Source: Frigoribacterium sp. ACAM 257
GTDB taxonomy: Bacteria > Actinomycetota > Actinomycetes > Actinomycetales > Microbacteriaceae
Direction of reading: 5' to 3'
Assembly: GCF_007954365.1 (NCBI RefSeq)
Contig: NZ_VOLO01000003.1
Location: forward strand, 62,001 to 126,000
DNA: 64,000 nt
In this document: piece by piece, positions 1-7,571 of the stretch
Position numbering within the stretch: the first letter of the stretch is position 1
Layout: each line of letters opens with the position of its first letter
Position numbers and translations under genes: made by a program
Notes under the pieces: generated by a model
What the model was told of the DNA's origin: nothing
Seen by the model: only the letters and a program-made list of their open reading frames with translations
Database searches by the model: none

Positions 1-739
1 GCAGGAAGTAGTTGTTCCAGGTCGCGACGATCGAGAAGAGCAGCACGGTGATGAGGCCGGGGCTGAGGAGGCGGAGGCTGATGGTGAAGAACGTGCGGAC
101 CTCGCTCGAGCCGTCCATCCGCGCGGCCTCGAGGATCTCGGTCGGCACCGAGTCGACCGCGTAGGTCCAGATCAGGTAGAGGCCGAAGGGGCTGATCAAC
201 GAGGGCAGGATGATCGCCCACGGGGTGTTGGTCAGGCCCATCTGGCTGAACATCAGGAACGTCGGGACGGCGAGGGCGGTGCCCGGGATGGCGACCGCGC
301 CCAGCACGACGGCGAAGACGGCCTTCTTGCCCGGGAAGTCGAACTTGGCCAGGCCGTAGCCGGCCAGCGTGGCCAGCAGGGTCGCGCCTCCTGCGCCCAC
401 CACCACGTAGAGCAGGGTGTTGCCGAGCCAGCGGACGAACTCGCCGTCGCCGTAGGTGAAGACGCCCTTGATGTTGTCGACCAGGGCGAAGTCGCCGCTG
501 AACCAGAGGCCGAAGGAGCTGAACAGCGCCTCCTGCGTCTTGGTCGAGTTGACGAGCAGCCAGAAGAGCGGCAGCACCGAGTAGACGAGCAGCAGGGCCA
601 TCACGACGGTGAGCAGGACGCTGCGCTTGTCGCGGGGGGCGCCGGCGCGGCGCTTGCGGGCGGTCGCGACACGGTTGGGGGTGATGGTGGGGGTGCCTGC
701 GTCGGGCGCGGCGACCGGGGTTCCGGTGAGGGTCGACAT
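1..739 (-). CDS. carbohydrate ABC transporter permease (MalG/MetI type), 3' end outside window
   Basis: Inner-membrane subunit of a binding-protein-dependent sugar importer. The visible 246 codons start with ATG at 739 and run off the left edge. An Ala/Pro/Thr-rich cytoplasmic N-terminus of about 35 residues precedes hydrophobic segments typical of the MetI fold. The coupling loop has the EAA-type motif EILEAARMDGSS near its end, which contacts the ATPase. Its ATG overlaps the TGA of the upstream permease by one base (TGATG), so the two are translationally coupled. The binding protein or ATPase of this system is not in the window. The sugar cannot be assigned; the divergent LacI regulator suggests a plant or fungal oligosaccharide. 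Confidence 0.9.
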   Translation of the reverse strand, partial: MSTLTGTPVAAPDAGTPTITPNRVATARKRRAGAPRDKRSVLLTVVMALLLVYSVLPLFWLLVNSTKTQEALFSSFGLWFSGDFALVDNIKGVFTYGDGEFVRWLGNTLLYVVVGAGGATLLATLAGYGLAKFDFPGKKAVFAVVLGAVAIPGTALAVPTFLMFSQMGLTNTPWAIILPSLISPFGLYLIWTYAVDSVPTEILEAARMDGSSEVRTFFTISLRLLSPGLITVLLFSIVATWNNYFL

Positions 740-1680
740 CAGTTGTCCTTCCGGGTGCCGACGACCTGGACCACATAGGCGACGACCATCGTCAGGACGC
801 CCATGATGATCGCGATGGCGGCGGAGTAGTTGAACTGCTGGCCCGCGAACGACAGGTTGTAGGCGTACATGTTCGGGGTGAAGAAGGTGCTGATCGCGTT
901 GGGCGCCAGCGTCTGCAGGATGTTCGGCTCGTTGAAGAGCTGGAAGCTGCCGATGATCGAGAAGATGATGCCGATGACGATCGCTCCGCGGATGGCCGGC
1001 AGCTTGATGTTCCGCACGATGCGGAACGGGCCGGCGCCGTCGAGCTCGGCGGCCTCGTAGAGGTCGGGCGAGATGACGCGGAGGGCGGCGTAGAAGAGCA
1101 GCATGTTGTAGCCGACGAACTCCCACGTGACGATGTTGCCGATCGACGCGAGCACCCAGCTCTGCGAGAGCAGGTCGGGGAGGTCCCAGCCGGTGGCGTC
1201 CTCGAGGTTGCCGACGAGGCCGAAGCGGTTGCCGTAGATGAAGCCCCACATCAAGGCCGCGACGACCGCGGGAACGGCGTAGGGCAGGAAGATCGAGATG
1301 CGGAAGAACGCCGTGAAGTGCAGGCGGGCCGAGTCGAGGGCGAGGGCCGCGGCCAGGGCCACGATCAGCATGATCGGCACCTGCACGACGAGGAAGAGCG
1401 CGACGCGGCCGAGCGCGTCCCAGAAGTTCGGGTCGGTGAGCGCGCGGACGTAGTTGTCGGCGCCGACGAACGAGTTGCCGCCGATCATCTGCTCCTGGAA
1501 CAGGCTCAGGTAGATCGCGTAGACCACGGGGGCCACGAGCACGAGCGCGAAGACGACGAGGAACGGGAGCACGAAGCCCCAGCCGGTCCAGCGTCGTTTG
1601 TCGCGACGGATCTGCGAGCTGCTGCGGGGCGCCGGCGAGGTCGCCTCCGAGCGGGTCGCGGGTGTCGACAACGTCGTCAT
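739..1680 (-). CDS. carbohydrate ABC transporter permease (MalF type)
   Basis: First visible gene of the sugar-uptake operon, about 313 residues. A short polar N-terminus (MTTLSTPATRS) is followed by about six transmembrane segments. The EAA loop DLYEAAELDGAGPFR lies in the C-terminal half, as in MalF-like permeases. The same frame stays open upstream, but those codons look non-coding and run across the operator. In-frame ATGs exist at 1680, 1686 and 1695; 1680 is chosen because the family N-terminus is short, and 1686 is equally possible. It probably pairs with the permease ending at the left edge. Transcription likely starts in the 1681-1756 interval and is controlled by the LacI operator there. 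Confidence 0.9.
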   Translation of the reverse strand: MTTLSTPATRSEATSPAPRSSSQIRRDKRRWTGWGFVLPFLVVFALVLVAPVVYAIYLSLFQEQMIGGNSFVGADNYVRALTDPNFWDALGRVALFLVVQVPIMLIVALAAALALDSARLHFTAFFRISIFLPYAVPAVVAALMWGFIYGNRFGLVGNLEDATGWDLPDLLSQSWVLASIGNIVTWEFVGYNMLLFYAALRVISPDLYEAAELDGAGPFRIVRNIKLPAIRGAIVIGIIFSIIGSFQLFNEPNILQTLAPNAISTFFTPNMYAYNLSFAGQQFNYSAAIAIIMGVLTMVVAYVVQVVGTRKDN

Positions 1681-1736
1681 GTCCATCCACTTCATCGGGG
1701 CTGAGGAGCCGTGAACACGCTGCCCGGGAGGGTGTG

Positions 1737-1750
1737 TGTTTACGTAAACA
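1737..1750. promoter_or_regulatory. LacI-family operator (perfect 14-bp palindrome)
   Basis: TGTTTACGTAAACA is a perfect inverted repeat with a central CG, the classic LacI/GalR operator layout. It lies between the divergent permease operon and the LacI gene starting at 1757, only 6 bp before that start. One operator could therefore repress both the transporter and the regulator. Confidence 0.8.
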
Positions 1751-1756
1751 TCTGGG

Positions 1757-2824
1757 ATGCTCGCAACCATGACACCTCCGCCGTCCGAAATCAAGTCGGC
1801 ATCTCGACGCGCCCCGCGCACCCGCACGGTGTCGATGGCCGACGTCGCCGCGCGCGCCGGCGTCTCGTCGCAGACCGTGTCGCGCGTCTCGAACGGCGCG
1901 CAGAACGTCGAGGACGGCACCCGCCAGAGGGTGCTCGACGCGATGTCCGCGCTCGACTACCGGCCGAACAGCGCGGCGAGGGCGCTCAAGACGGGTCGCT
2001 TCCGCAGCGTCGGGGTGATCATGTTCACGCTGTCGACCCTGGGGAACATGCGCACCCTCGACGCGATCGTGACCGCCGCCTCCGGCGCCGGGTACACGAT
2101 CACGCTGATGCCCGTCGCCCAGCCCACCGAGGGCGAGGTCGCCGGGGCGTTCAGCCGCCTGCAGGAAGAAGCGGTCGACGGCGTCGTCATCATCATCGAG
2201 GCGCACATGCTCGACCGCGCCGACGTGATCATCCCGAGCGGGCTGCCCGTCGTCATCATCGACTCGGACGCCGGCGACCCCTTCGTCGTCGTCGACACCG
2301 ACCAGGAGCAGGGCACGCGGCTCGCGACCCAGCACCTGATCGACCTCGGGCACACGCGCATCGTGCACGTGGCCGGGCCCGACACCTCGTACTCGGCGAC
2401 CCGGCGGTCGGCGTCCTGGCACGCCACGATGCGCGACGCGGGCCTCGATCCGGAGCCGCCGCTGAAGGGGGACTGGACGACCGCCTCCGGCCACCGCCTG
2501 GGCCACGCGATCGCGAGCCGCGACGACGTCACCGCCGTCGTCGCCGCGAACGACCAGATGGCCCTCGGCGTCATGCACGCCCTGCACGAGAGGGGACGGT
2601 CCATCCCGGGAGAGATCAGCGTGGTCGGCTTCGACGACACCGACGAGTCGGGCTCGTTCTGGCCGCCGCTCACCACCGTGCACCAGGACTTCGGCGAGAT
2701 CGGCGCCCGGTCGATGCGGGTGCTGCTCGAGCTGCTCGAGGGGAAGCCGGCGTCGGGCGACCGCATCGTGCCGACCCGGCTCGTGGTGCGCGAGAGCGCG
2801 GGGCCGGCGCCCTCTGCCGGGTGA
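1757..2824 (+). CDS. LacI-family transcriptional regulator
   Basis: DNA-binding repressor, 355 residues. The N-terminal LacI helix-turn-helix is at about residues 27-50 (MADVAARAGVSSQTVSRVSN). The hinge region YRPNSAARALKTGR and a periplasmic-binding-protein-like sugar-sensing domain follow. The domain ends with the usual VGFDDTDESGSFWPPLTTV strand and VPTRLVVRES tail. It is transcribed divergently from the sugar permeases and is presumably their local regulator through the palindrome at 1737-1750. Starts at 1757 and 1769 are both ATG; neither has a strong ribosome site, so the start is uncertain by four codons. The effector is unknown. Confidence 0.93.
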   Translation: MLATMTPPPSEIKSASRRAPRTRTVSMADVAARAGVSSQTVSRVSNGAQNVEDGTRQRVLDAMSALDYRPNSAARALKTGRFRSVGVIMFTLSTLGNMRTLDAIVTAASGAGYTITLMPVAQPTEGEVAGAFSRLQEEAVDGVVIIIEAHMLDRADVIIPSGLPVVIIDSDAGDPFVVVDTDQEQGTRLATQHLIDLGHTRIVHVAGPDTSYSATRRSASWHATMRDAGLDPEPPLKGDWTTASGHRLGHAIASRDDVTAVVAANDQMALGVMHALHERGRSIPGEISVVGFDDTDESGSFWPPLTTVHQDFGEIGARSMRVLLELLEGKPASGDRIVPTRLVVRESAGPAPSAG

Positions 2825-2852
2825 GCCCGGCCCGGCGTGAGCTCGGCGCGGG

Positions 2853-4226
2853 TCAGCCCTGCTGCAGCGCCTCGCGGATCGCGGCCACCCCGACGCGCAC
2901 CTCGTCGAAGGTGGTGCTGAGCGGCGAGAGACCGATGCGGAGTGCGTCGGGGCCGCGGAAGTCCGGCACCACCCCCTCCTGCCAGAGCGTCGCGACGACC
3001 TCGCGGAACCGCGGGTGCCGCACCGTCACGTGGCTGCCCCGCCGCTCGTGCTCGCGCGGCGTCGCCGTCGCGACGCCGAGCGGGGCGAGCCAGGCGTCGA
3101 CGAGGTCGAACGCGTAGTCGGTCAGGGCGAGCGACTTCTCGCGGATCGCCGGGATGCCCGCCTCCTCGATCGCGTCGAGCATGTCCTGCATCGCGAGCAT
3201 GCCGACGACGGGCGGGGTGCCGCTGACGAACTTGCGGATGCCCGCGTCGGGCACGTATCCCTCGGCCATCGCGAACACGTCGGCCGCGCCCATCCAGCCC
3301 TGCACCGGCTGCTCGAGCTCGGGCAGCAGGTCGGCGCGGGCGTAGAGGAACGCCGGCGCGCCCGGCCCGCCGTTCAGGTACTTGTAGGTGCAGCCGACGG
3401 CGATGTCGACGCCCCAGGCGTCGAGCTCGGTCGGCACGACGCCGACGGAGTGGCAGAGGTCGGCGACGAGCAGCGCGCCCGCCTCGTGGACGATCTCGGT
3501 GATCGCGGGCAGGTCGGCGAGGAACCCCGACCGGTACGACACGTGGTTGACCAGCACGACCGCGGTGTCCGGCCCGACGACCTCGCGCACCTGCTCGGGC
3601 GTCACGCCGCGCGTCTCGTCGACGGACAGCCAGCGCACCGTCGCGCCGCGCTCGCGGGCGATGCCCTCGACGACGAATCGGTCGGTCGGGAACTGGTCGT
3701 CGTCGATGACGATCTCGTGCCGGCCGGGGCGGGCAGCCAGGGAGGCGCGGATCGCCTTGTAGAGCAGCACCGTCGTCGAGTCGGCCACGACGGTCTGCCC
3801 GGGGGCGGCGCCGAGCGCGGCGGCGCCGATGCGGTCGCCGAGCTCGGTGGGGAGCTGCATCCAGCGCTCGTCCCACGAGCGGATCAGGCGCGTGCCCCAG
3901 TCGCCGCGCACGAACGCGTCGAGCCGCGCGGGCGTCGCCGCCATCGGCCTGCCGAGGGAGTTGCCGTCGAGGTACGAGACCACGTCGCCCGCGGGCAGGA
4001 ACAACGCCGTGTGGTGCGCGAGCGGGTCGGCCGCGTCGCGGTGCGCACTCGCCAGCGGGTCGTCGAGCTCGGCGGGGTCGGCGGGCGGGGCGGCCGGCAC
4101 GAACGAGGCCGGGGTCGAGGCTGCGGGGGCCGCGTCGACGGGGGCCACGTCGGCGGGGGCCACGGCGGCGGGGGCCGCTGCGGGCGACTGGGAGCTGGTG
4201 CCGGGCGAGTCGGAGGCGGTGGTCAC
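2853..4226 (-). CDS. kynU: kynureninase
   Basis: PLP enzyme that cleaves L-kynurenine to anthranilate and alanine. The PLP lysine is near residue 282 in CTYKYLNGGPG, the family signature, and LYLDGNSLGR-like sequence (YLDGNSLGRPM) is at about 85-95. It is 457 residues, longer than usual because of an Ala/Pro-rich N-terminal stretch of about 55 residues encoded by repeated GGGGGCC-type sequence. The GTG start at 4226 overlaps the upstream amidohydrolase stop by four bases (GTGA), so the pair forms an operon. No tryptophan dioxygenase or recognisable kynurenine formamidase is nearby. The role may be kynurenine salvage or anthranilate supply. Confidence 0.93.
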   Translation of the reverse strand: MTTASDSPGTSSQSPAAAPAAVAPADVAPVDAAPAASTPASFVPAAPPADPAELDDPLASAHRDAADPLAHHTALFLPAGDVVSYLDGNSLGRPMAATPARLDAFVRGDWGTRLIRSWDERWMQLPTELGDRIGAAALGAAPGQTVVADSTTVLLYKAIRASLAARPGRHEIVIDDDQFPTDRFVVEGIARERGATVRWLSVDETRGVTPEQVREVVGPDTAVVLVNHVSYRSGFLADLPAITEIVHEAGALLVADLCHSVGVVPTELDAWGVDIAVGCTYKYLNGGPGAPAFLYARADLLPELEQPVQGWMGAADVFAMAEGYVPDAGIRKFVSGTPPVVGMLAMQDMLDAIEEAGIPAIREKSLALTDYAFDLVDAWLAPLGVATATPREHERRGSHVTVRHPRFREVVATLWQEGVVPDFRGPDALRIGLSPLSTTFDEVRVGVAAIREALQQG

Positions 4227-5308
4227 GAGAGGTGCTCCTGCAGGGTCGAGGCGGTGAGGACGGAGGCGCGGGCCAGCCACGCGGGATCGTCGCGTTCGTC
4301 GCCGGGCGGCGGCTGCGGCACCCACGACGCGCGCGGTGTCCAGTGTGCGCCGTCCTGCCCGGCGTCGAGCGAGTCGTCGCTGCCCAGGGCCCTGAGCAGC
4401 GCCTCGCGGCCGAGGCCGACGCGCTGCAGCGCCCGGAGCTCGCGCTCGTTCACCCCGACCGGGAGGTCGCCGTTCCCGAGGTCGGTGCCGTAGAGCACGT
4501 GCCCGCCTCGCTCGCGGAACCCGCGCAGGTTGGCGATCGCCACCTCCTGCGCCTCGTCCCGGTCTCCGTCGGCGGCGCGGTGGATGTCGAGCGTGCTGAT
4601 CCACGTGCCGTCGGCCGCGCGGTCGAGCAGGTCGTCGGACAGCAGCTCGCTGAAGGGCGTGTGCGCGAACCGGAGGAGACCGGCGTCGAGCGCCCGTCGC
4701 ACCTGTCCGGCGCCTTGGACGTGAGCGACGGTCAGCAGCCCGACGAGGTCGGCCGCGACCGCGATCGCCCGCAGCACGTCGTCGTCGAAGACGGGCCCGA
4801 CGTCGCTGTTGAGGGTCAGCTTGACGACGGAGGCACCGAGGTCGCGCATCCGCACGACGGCCCGTTCGGCGTCGGCGGCGTCGGCCACGACGACCGGTGC
4901 GTCGTCGGGCGCCCAGCCGGCGAGCGAGGGGTAGCCGCCGGGCGGGCAGAGCAGCCCGCCCGCGACCTGCACCTCGGGCCAGCCGGCGTCGACCCGGCCC
5001 CGTTCGGGCCAGAGCGCGGCGACGTCGGGGCTCCAGCCGAGGTCGAGCACGCGGCCGATGCCGCCCCGCACGAGCTGCTCGGCGTCGACGAGGCCGAGGT
5101 GCACGTGCGAGTCCGTGAACGGCGAGAAGAGGGTGCCGGGCAGATGCGGCAGGTCCGCGTGCTCGCCGCGGCCGGCGTGCGCGCCGTGCTCGGCCGCGGC
5201 CGCCCCGACGAGGTGGATCGCGGTCGGCGACACGCGCACGACGCTCGGGCCGTGCCACCTGCCCGACCAGACCCGGTCGACGGTGACGAGTCGCGCCTCC
5301 TGCTGCAT
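4223..5308 (-). CDS. amidohydrolase-family protein, upstream partner of kynureninase
   Basis: Predicted metal-dependent hydrolase with a TIM-barrel fold, 361 residues. The metal-binding HxH is visible at residues 68-70 (FTDSHVHLG). Later candidates are VAHVQG, LRFAHTP and the aspartate in YGTDLGNG, the expected His/His/Asp order of the superfamily. A lysine in VVKLTLNSD may be the bridging lysine. The start ATG at 5308 sits six bases after TACGGT, which suggests a leaderless transcript. The four-base overlap with kynU suggests a substrate in the kynurenine route; hydrolysis of N-formylkynurenine is one candidate, but that is inference only. An imidazolonepropionase-like or other cyclic-amide hydrolase remains possible. 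Confidence 0.8.
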   Translation of the reverse strand: MQQEARLVTVDRVWSGRWHGPSVVRVSPTAIHLVGAAAAEHGAHAGRGEHADLPHLPGTLFSPFTDSHVHLGLVDAEQLVRGGIGRVLDLGWSPDVAALWPERGRVDAGWPEVQVAGGLLCPPGGYPSLAGWAPDDAPVVVADAADAERAVVRMRDLGASVVKLTLNSDVGPVFDDDVLRAIAVAADLVGLLTVAHVQGAGQVRRALDAGLLRFAHTPFSELLSDDLLDRAADGTWISTLDIHRAADGDRDEAQEVAIANLRGFRERGGHVLYGTDLGNGDLPVGVNERELRALQRVGLGREALLRALGSDDSLDAGQDGAHWTPRASWVPQPPPGDERDDPAWLARASVLTASTLQEHLS

Positions 5309-5314
5309 GCCCCC

Positions 5315-5320
5315 ACCGTA
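5315..5320 (-). promoter_or_regulatory. -10 element of the amidohydrolase-kynU operon
   Basis: TACGGT on the minus strand, then six bases (GGGGGC), then ATG at 5308. This is the leaderless TANNNT-N6-start layout seen at many genes here. Confidence 0.55.
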
Positions 5321-5355
5321 CGGCCCGCCGCCGCCCTGTCCGTGTCGGCGCGGCC

Positions 5356-5391
5356 CGTGCTCGTGCCCGTGCCCGTGCTCGTGCCTGTGCT
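5356..5391. repeat. hexanucleotide microsatellite (CGTGCY)6
   Basis: Six tandem units of CGTGCT/CGTGCC, with one TGTGCT variant at the end, lie between the amidohydrolase promoter and the first 72-bp palindrome. They are non-coding in the annotation here. Confidence 0.85.
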
Positions 5392-5403
5392 GCCTGTGAA
5401 CTC

Positions 5404-5475
5404 TCGAGGGCGGGTATTCCGGGTCGAGGGCGGGTCTCCGCGTACCCGCCCTCGACCCGGAATGCCCGCCCTCGA
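5404..5475. repeat. 72-bp palindromic element, copy 1
   Basis: Four 12-mers of TCGAGGGCGGGT are arranged forward, forward, reverse, reverse, with exactly 8 bp between each. Spacers are ATTCCGGG, CTCCGCGT and CCCGGAAT. The outer spacers are complementary, so the arms form a 32-bp stem with one mismatch and an 8-base loop. It is intergenic, upstream of the amidohydrolase operon and downstream of the methyltransferase gene. Other copies are at 21523, 28521 and 60327. No target-site duplication was seen. Confidence 0.9.
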
Positions 5476-5535
5476 CACATCCATGCAAGGGCTGGGCGGC
5501 AAGGAGGCGCGGGCCGGGCGGCGAGGAGGCGCCGG

Positions 5536-6309
5536 TCAGCCGGGCAGCAGCGTGCGGCTCGCCCGTGTCACGTACGGCAGCCGGATCGTCTCGGCGCCCC
5601 GGGTGTCGGGATGCGTGTCGAGCAGCTGGCCGACGTCGCGGAGCACCTGCGCGCGGTCGTCCTCCGACAGGGTGATGACGTAGCTGCGCGAGGCGATCAT
5701 GGCGAGCAGCTCGTCGCGGCCCAGCTCGTGCACCCACGGGAAGTCGCGGCGCTCGATCGGGGCGAAGGGCTCGCCGACCGCAGGAGCGTCGGACGACATG
5801 TCGCGCTCGGCGGGGGAGTGCATCACCTGCGACAGCTCGGCCAGCCAGGGCACGGTCTCGTCGCGGATGTTCCACAGCAGGGCGAGCGTGCCGCCGGGGC
5901 GCAGCACCCGGGCGACCTCGGGGACGGCGGCCCGCGGGTCGACCCAGTGCCAGGCCTGCGCCACGAAGACGGCGTCCACCGACGAGTCGTCGAGCGGCAT
6001 CGACTCCGCCGATCCGGCCAGTGACGCCGCATCGGGGACGGCCCGCTCGAGCGTCGCGCGCATGCCCTCGCTCGGCTCGACCGCGGTCACCTGCTCGACG
6101 CGCGGCAGCAGCACGCGGGTCAGCTTGCCGGTGCCCGCGCCGAGGTCGACGACGTGCCGCGCGCCGAGCGGAAGCAGCCACTCGACCGCCTCGGCAGGGT
6201 AGGAGGGGCGGCCCCGTTCGTAGACGTCGGCCGCCTGGCCGAACGAGGAGGCGAGGGTGCTGAGCGGGTTCGCGGCGTCGAAGCCGTGCGGCGAGGAGGC
6301 GGTGGTCAC
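5536..6309 (-). CDS. class I SAM-dependent methyltransferase
   Basis: Predicted cytosolic methyltransferase of 257 residues. SAM motif I is VVDLGAGTG at residues 53-61, and the acidic residue VEPSEGM ends strand 2. The post-motif region AEDMPL-like (AESMPLDDSSVDAVF) and AQAWHWVDP are typical of the methyltransferase-11 family related to ubiquinone/trans-aconitate enzymes. The substrate is unknown. Translation starts at GTG 6309, six bases after a weak -10-like GACAGT on the minus strand. It is divergent from the FMN reductase at 6381 with about 70 bp between. It probably forms a single-gene unit. Confidence 0.88.
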   Translation of the reverse strand: MTTASSPHGFDAANPLSTLASSFGQAADVYERGRPSYPAEAVEWLLPLGARHVVDLGAGTGKLTRVLLPRVEQVTAVEPSEGMRATLERAVPDAASLAGSAESMPLDDSSVDAVFVAQAWHWVDPRAAVPEVARVLRPGGTLALLWNIRDETVPWLAELSQVMHSPAERDMSSDAPAVGEPFAPIERRDFPWVHELGRDELLAMIASRSYVITLSEDDRAQVLRDVGQLLDTHPDTRGAETIRLPYVTRASRTLLPG

Positions 6310-6380
6310 GCGACCACTGTCGCATGACTCACGGCGTCACACGGCTTCGTTACGGGTCGCCTCCGGAGCACGATGGCTGC

Positions 6381-7040
6381 ATGACGCAGACACCTCCGCA
6401 GCCGCTCCGTGTCGTCGCCGTGTCGGGCACGCTGAGCTCTCCCTCGAAGACGGACGCGCTCGTCGACGCCGTGCTCGACGAGCTCGCCCTCGTGCTCCCG
6501 ATCGAGCGGCACGTGATCCGCGTGAGCGAGCTCGGGCCGCTCTTCGCCGGCGCCCTGACCCGTGACCAGCTCGACGAGCGGGTCGAGCGCGAGCTCCGGG
6601 CCGTCGAGGGGGCCGACCTGCTGATCGCGGCCTCGCCGGTCTACCGCGCCTCCTTCACGGGGCTCTTCAAGCACTTCTTCGACTTCGTCGAGCAGTACGC
6701 GCTGGTCGACGTGCCGGTGCTGCTCGCGGCGACGGGCGGCAGCGAGCGGCACGCGCTGATCCTCGAGCACTCGCTCCGGCCGCTGTTCGGCTTCTTCCAG
6801 GCGCTGACGCTGCCCCTCGGCGTCTACGCGCACGCCAGCGACTTCACCGACCGGCGCGTGACGGCGCCGCTGCTGCAGGAGCGCATCCGGGCCGCGATCG
6901 CCAGGGGCCTCCCGCTGATCCGCTCGAGCGTCGACGAGAAGCGGCGCATCGAGCGGGCCGTCAGCGGCGTGGGCGACGAGCTCGACGCGCTGCCGACGCC
7001 CGCCGCGCAGGACGCGGTGCCCGTCCGTCTCTACAGCTGA
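6381..7040 (+). CDS. NAD(P)H-dependent FMN reductase
   Basis: Flavodoxin-fold reductase of 219 residues that would supply reduced FMN to a two-component oxygenase. The N-terminal phosphate-binding loop is VSGTLSSPSKTDALV. ASPVYRASFTGLFKHFFDF is the conserved FMN and dimer region, followed by AATGGSERHAL. This resembles the MsuE/SsuE-like and actinobacterial CE1759-type FMN reductases. The start at 6381 is chosen because the open frame further upstream encodes an atypical extension, and a -10-like CACGAT lies six bases before this ATG. No monooxygenase partner is adjacent. Confidence 0.88.
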   Translation: MTQTPPQPLRVVAVSGTLSSPSKTDALVDAVLDELALVLPIERHVIRVSELGPLFAGALTRDQLDERVERELRAVEGADLLIAASPVYRASFTGLFKHFFDFVEQYALVDVPVLLAATGGSERHALILEHSLRPLFGFFQALTLPLGVYAHASDFTDRRVTAPLLQERIRAAIARGLPLIRSSVDEKRRIERAVSGVGDELDALPTPAAQDAVPVRLYS

Positions 7041-7092
7041 CGACCCGCTCTGGGGGGAGGTGGTGCTCGGCGTCGTGTGATTAAGGTGGAGC

Positions 7093-7515
7093 GTGCCCGA
7101 CGAGACCCCGACTCCCGAGACCACGCCCCGTGACGTCGCCGTCGCCCGAGCAGAGATCCGCGACGACGAGGCCAAGCGCGTCATCGGCATGCTCGCTGCC
7201 GGCGAGCTGCCCGGCCGCGCCGCCCAGTGGGTGGCCGACGGCGTCGACGACGACGCGGCTCGCGAGCTCGCCGCCGCGACCGGACGCCCCGAGGAGGAGC
7301 GGGTCGGCCTCCTGGAACGCCTCGCCGCCGCCCAGGGCCTCGGCTTCCCGAGCGCACGCGAGGCGCGGGCGCACCACGGCCAGAGCGTGATCGCGTCGAT
7401 GACCGCGTCGTCCGCCGCCGGTGACTCGCTGTCGTTCTCGAACTCGTTCAGCGACACCATCGAGGAGTCGGTGCGCGACTCGATCTCCCGGCTGTTCCCG
7501 CGCCGCAAGAAGTAG
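7093..7515 (+). CDS. small hydrophilic hypothetical protein
   Basis: A 140-residue protein that I do not recognise. The start is GTG 7093. Upstream is TTAAGGTGGAGC, which could be a Shine-Dalgarno sequence (AAGGTGG) or a TAAGGT -10 for a near-leaderless transcript. The protein is acidic in the first half and predicted helical. A serine/phenylalanine-rich stretch (DSLSFSNSFSDTIEES) precedes a short basic C-terminus (FPRRKK). No signal peptide or transmembrane helix is evident. Codon third positions are GC-rich as in real genes. A strong hairpin follows at 7528-7560. Confidence 0.7.
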   Translation: MPDETPTPETTPRDVAVARAEIRDDEAKRVIGMLAAGELPGRAAQWVADGVDDDAARELAAATGRPEEERVGLLERLAAAQGLGFPSAREARAHHGQSVIASMTASSAAGDSLSFSNSFSDTIEESVRDSISRLFPRRKK

Positions 7516-7527
7516 GAGCGCACAGAG

Positions 7528-7560
7528 GAGGGCCCGGGCGCACGTCGCACCCGGGCCCTC
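7528..7560. terminator. bidirectional hairpin terminator
   Basis: GAGGGCCCGGG (7528-7538) pairs perfectly with CCCGGGCCCTC (7550-7560) around an 11-base loop. It is followed by TTC. It lies between convergent genes ending at 7515 and 7572, so it can serve both strands. Confidence 0.8.
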
Positions 7561-7571
7561 TTCGGCGCGGC

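Noticed and set aside
1711-3117. Long open frame on the plus strand overlapping the LacI gene
   Set aside because: Arg/Ala/Pro-rich shadow translation of a GC-rich gene; the true LacI frame has clear domains and correct codon bias.
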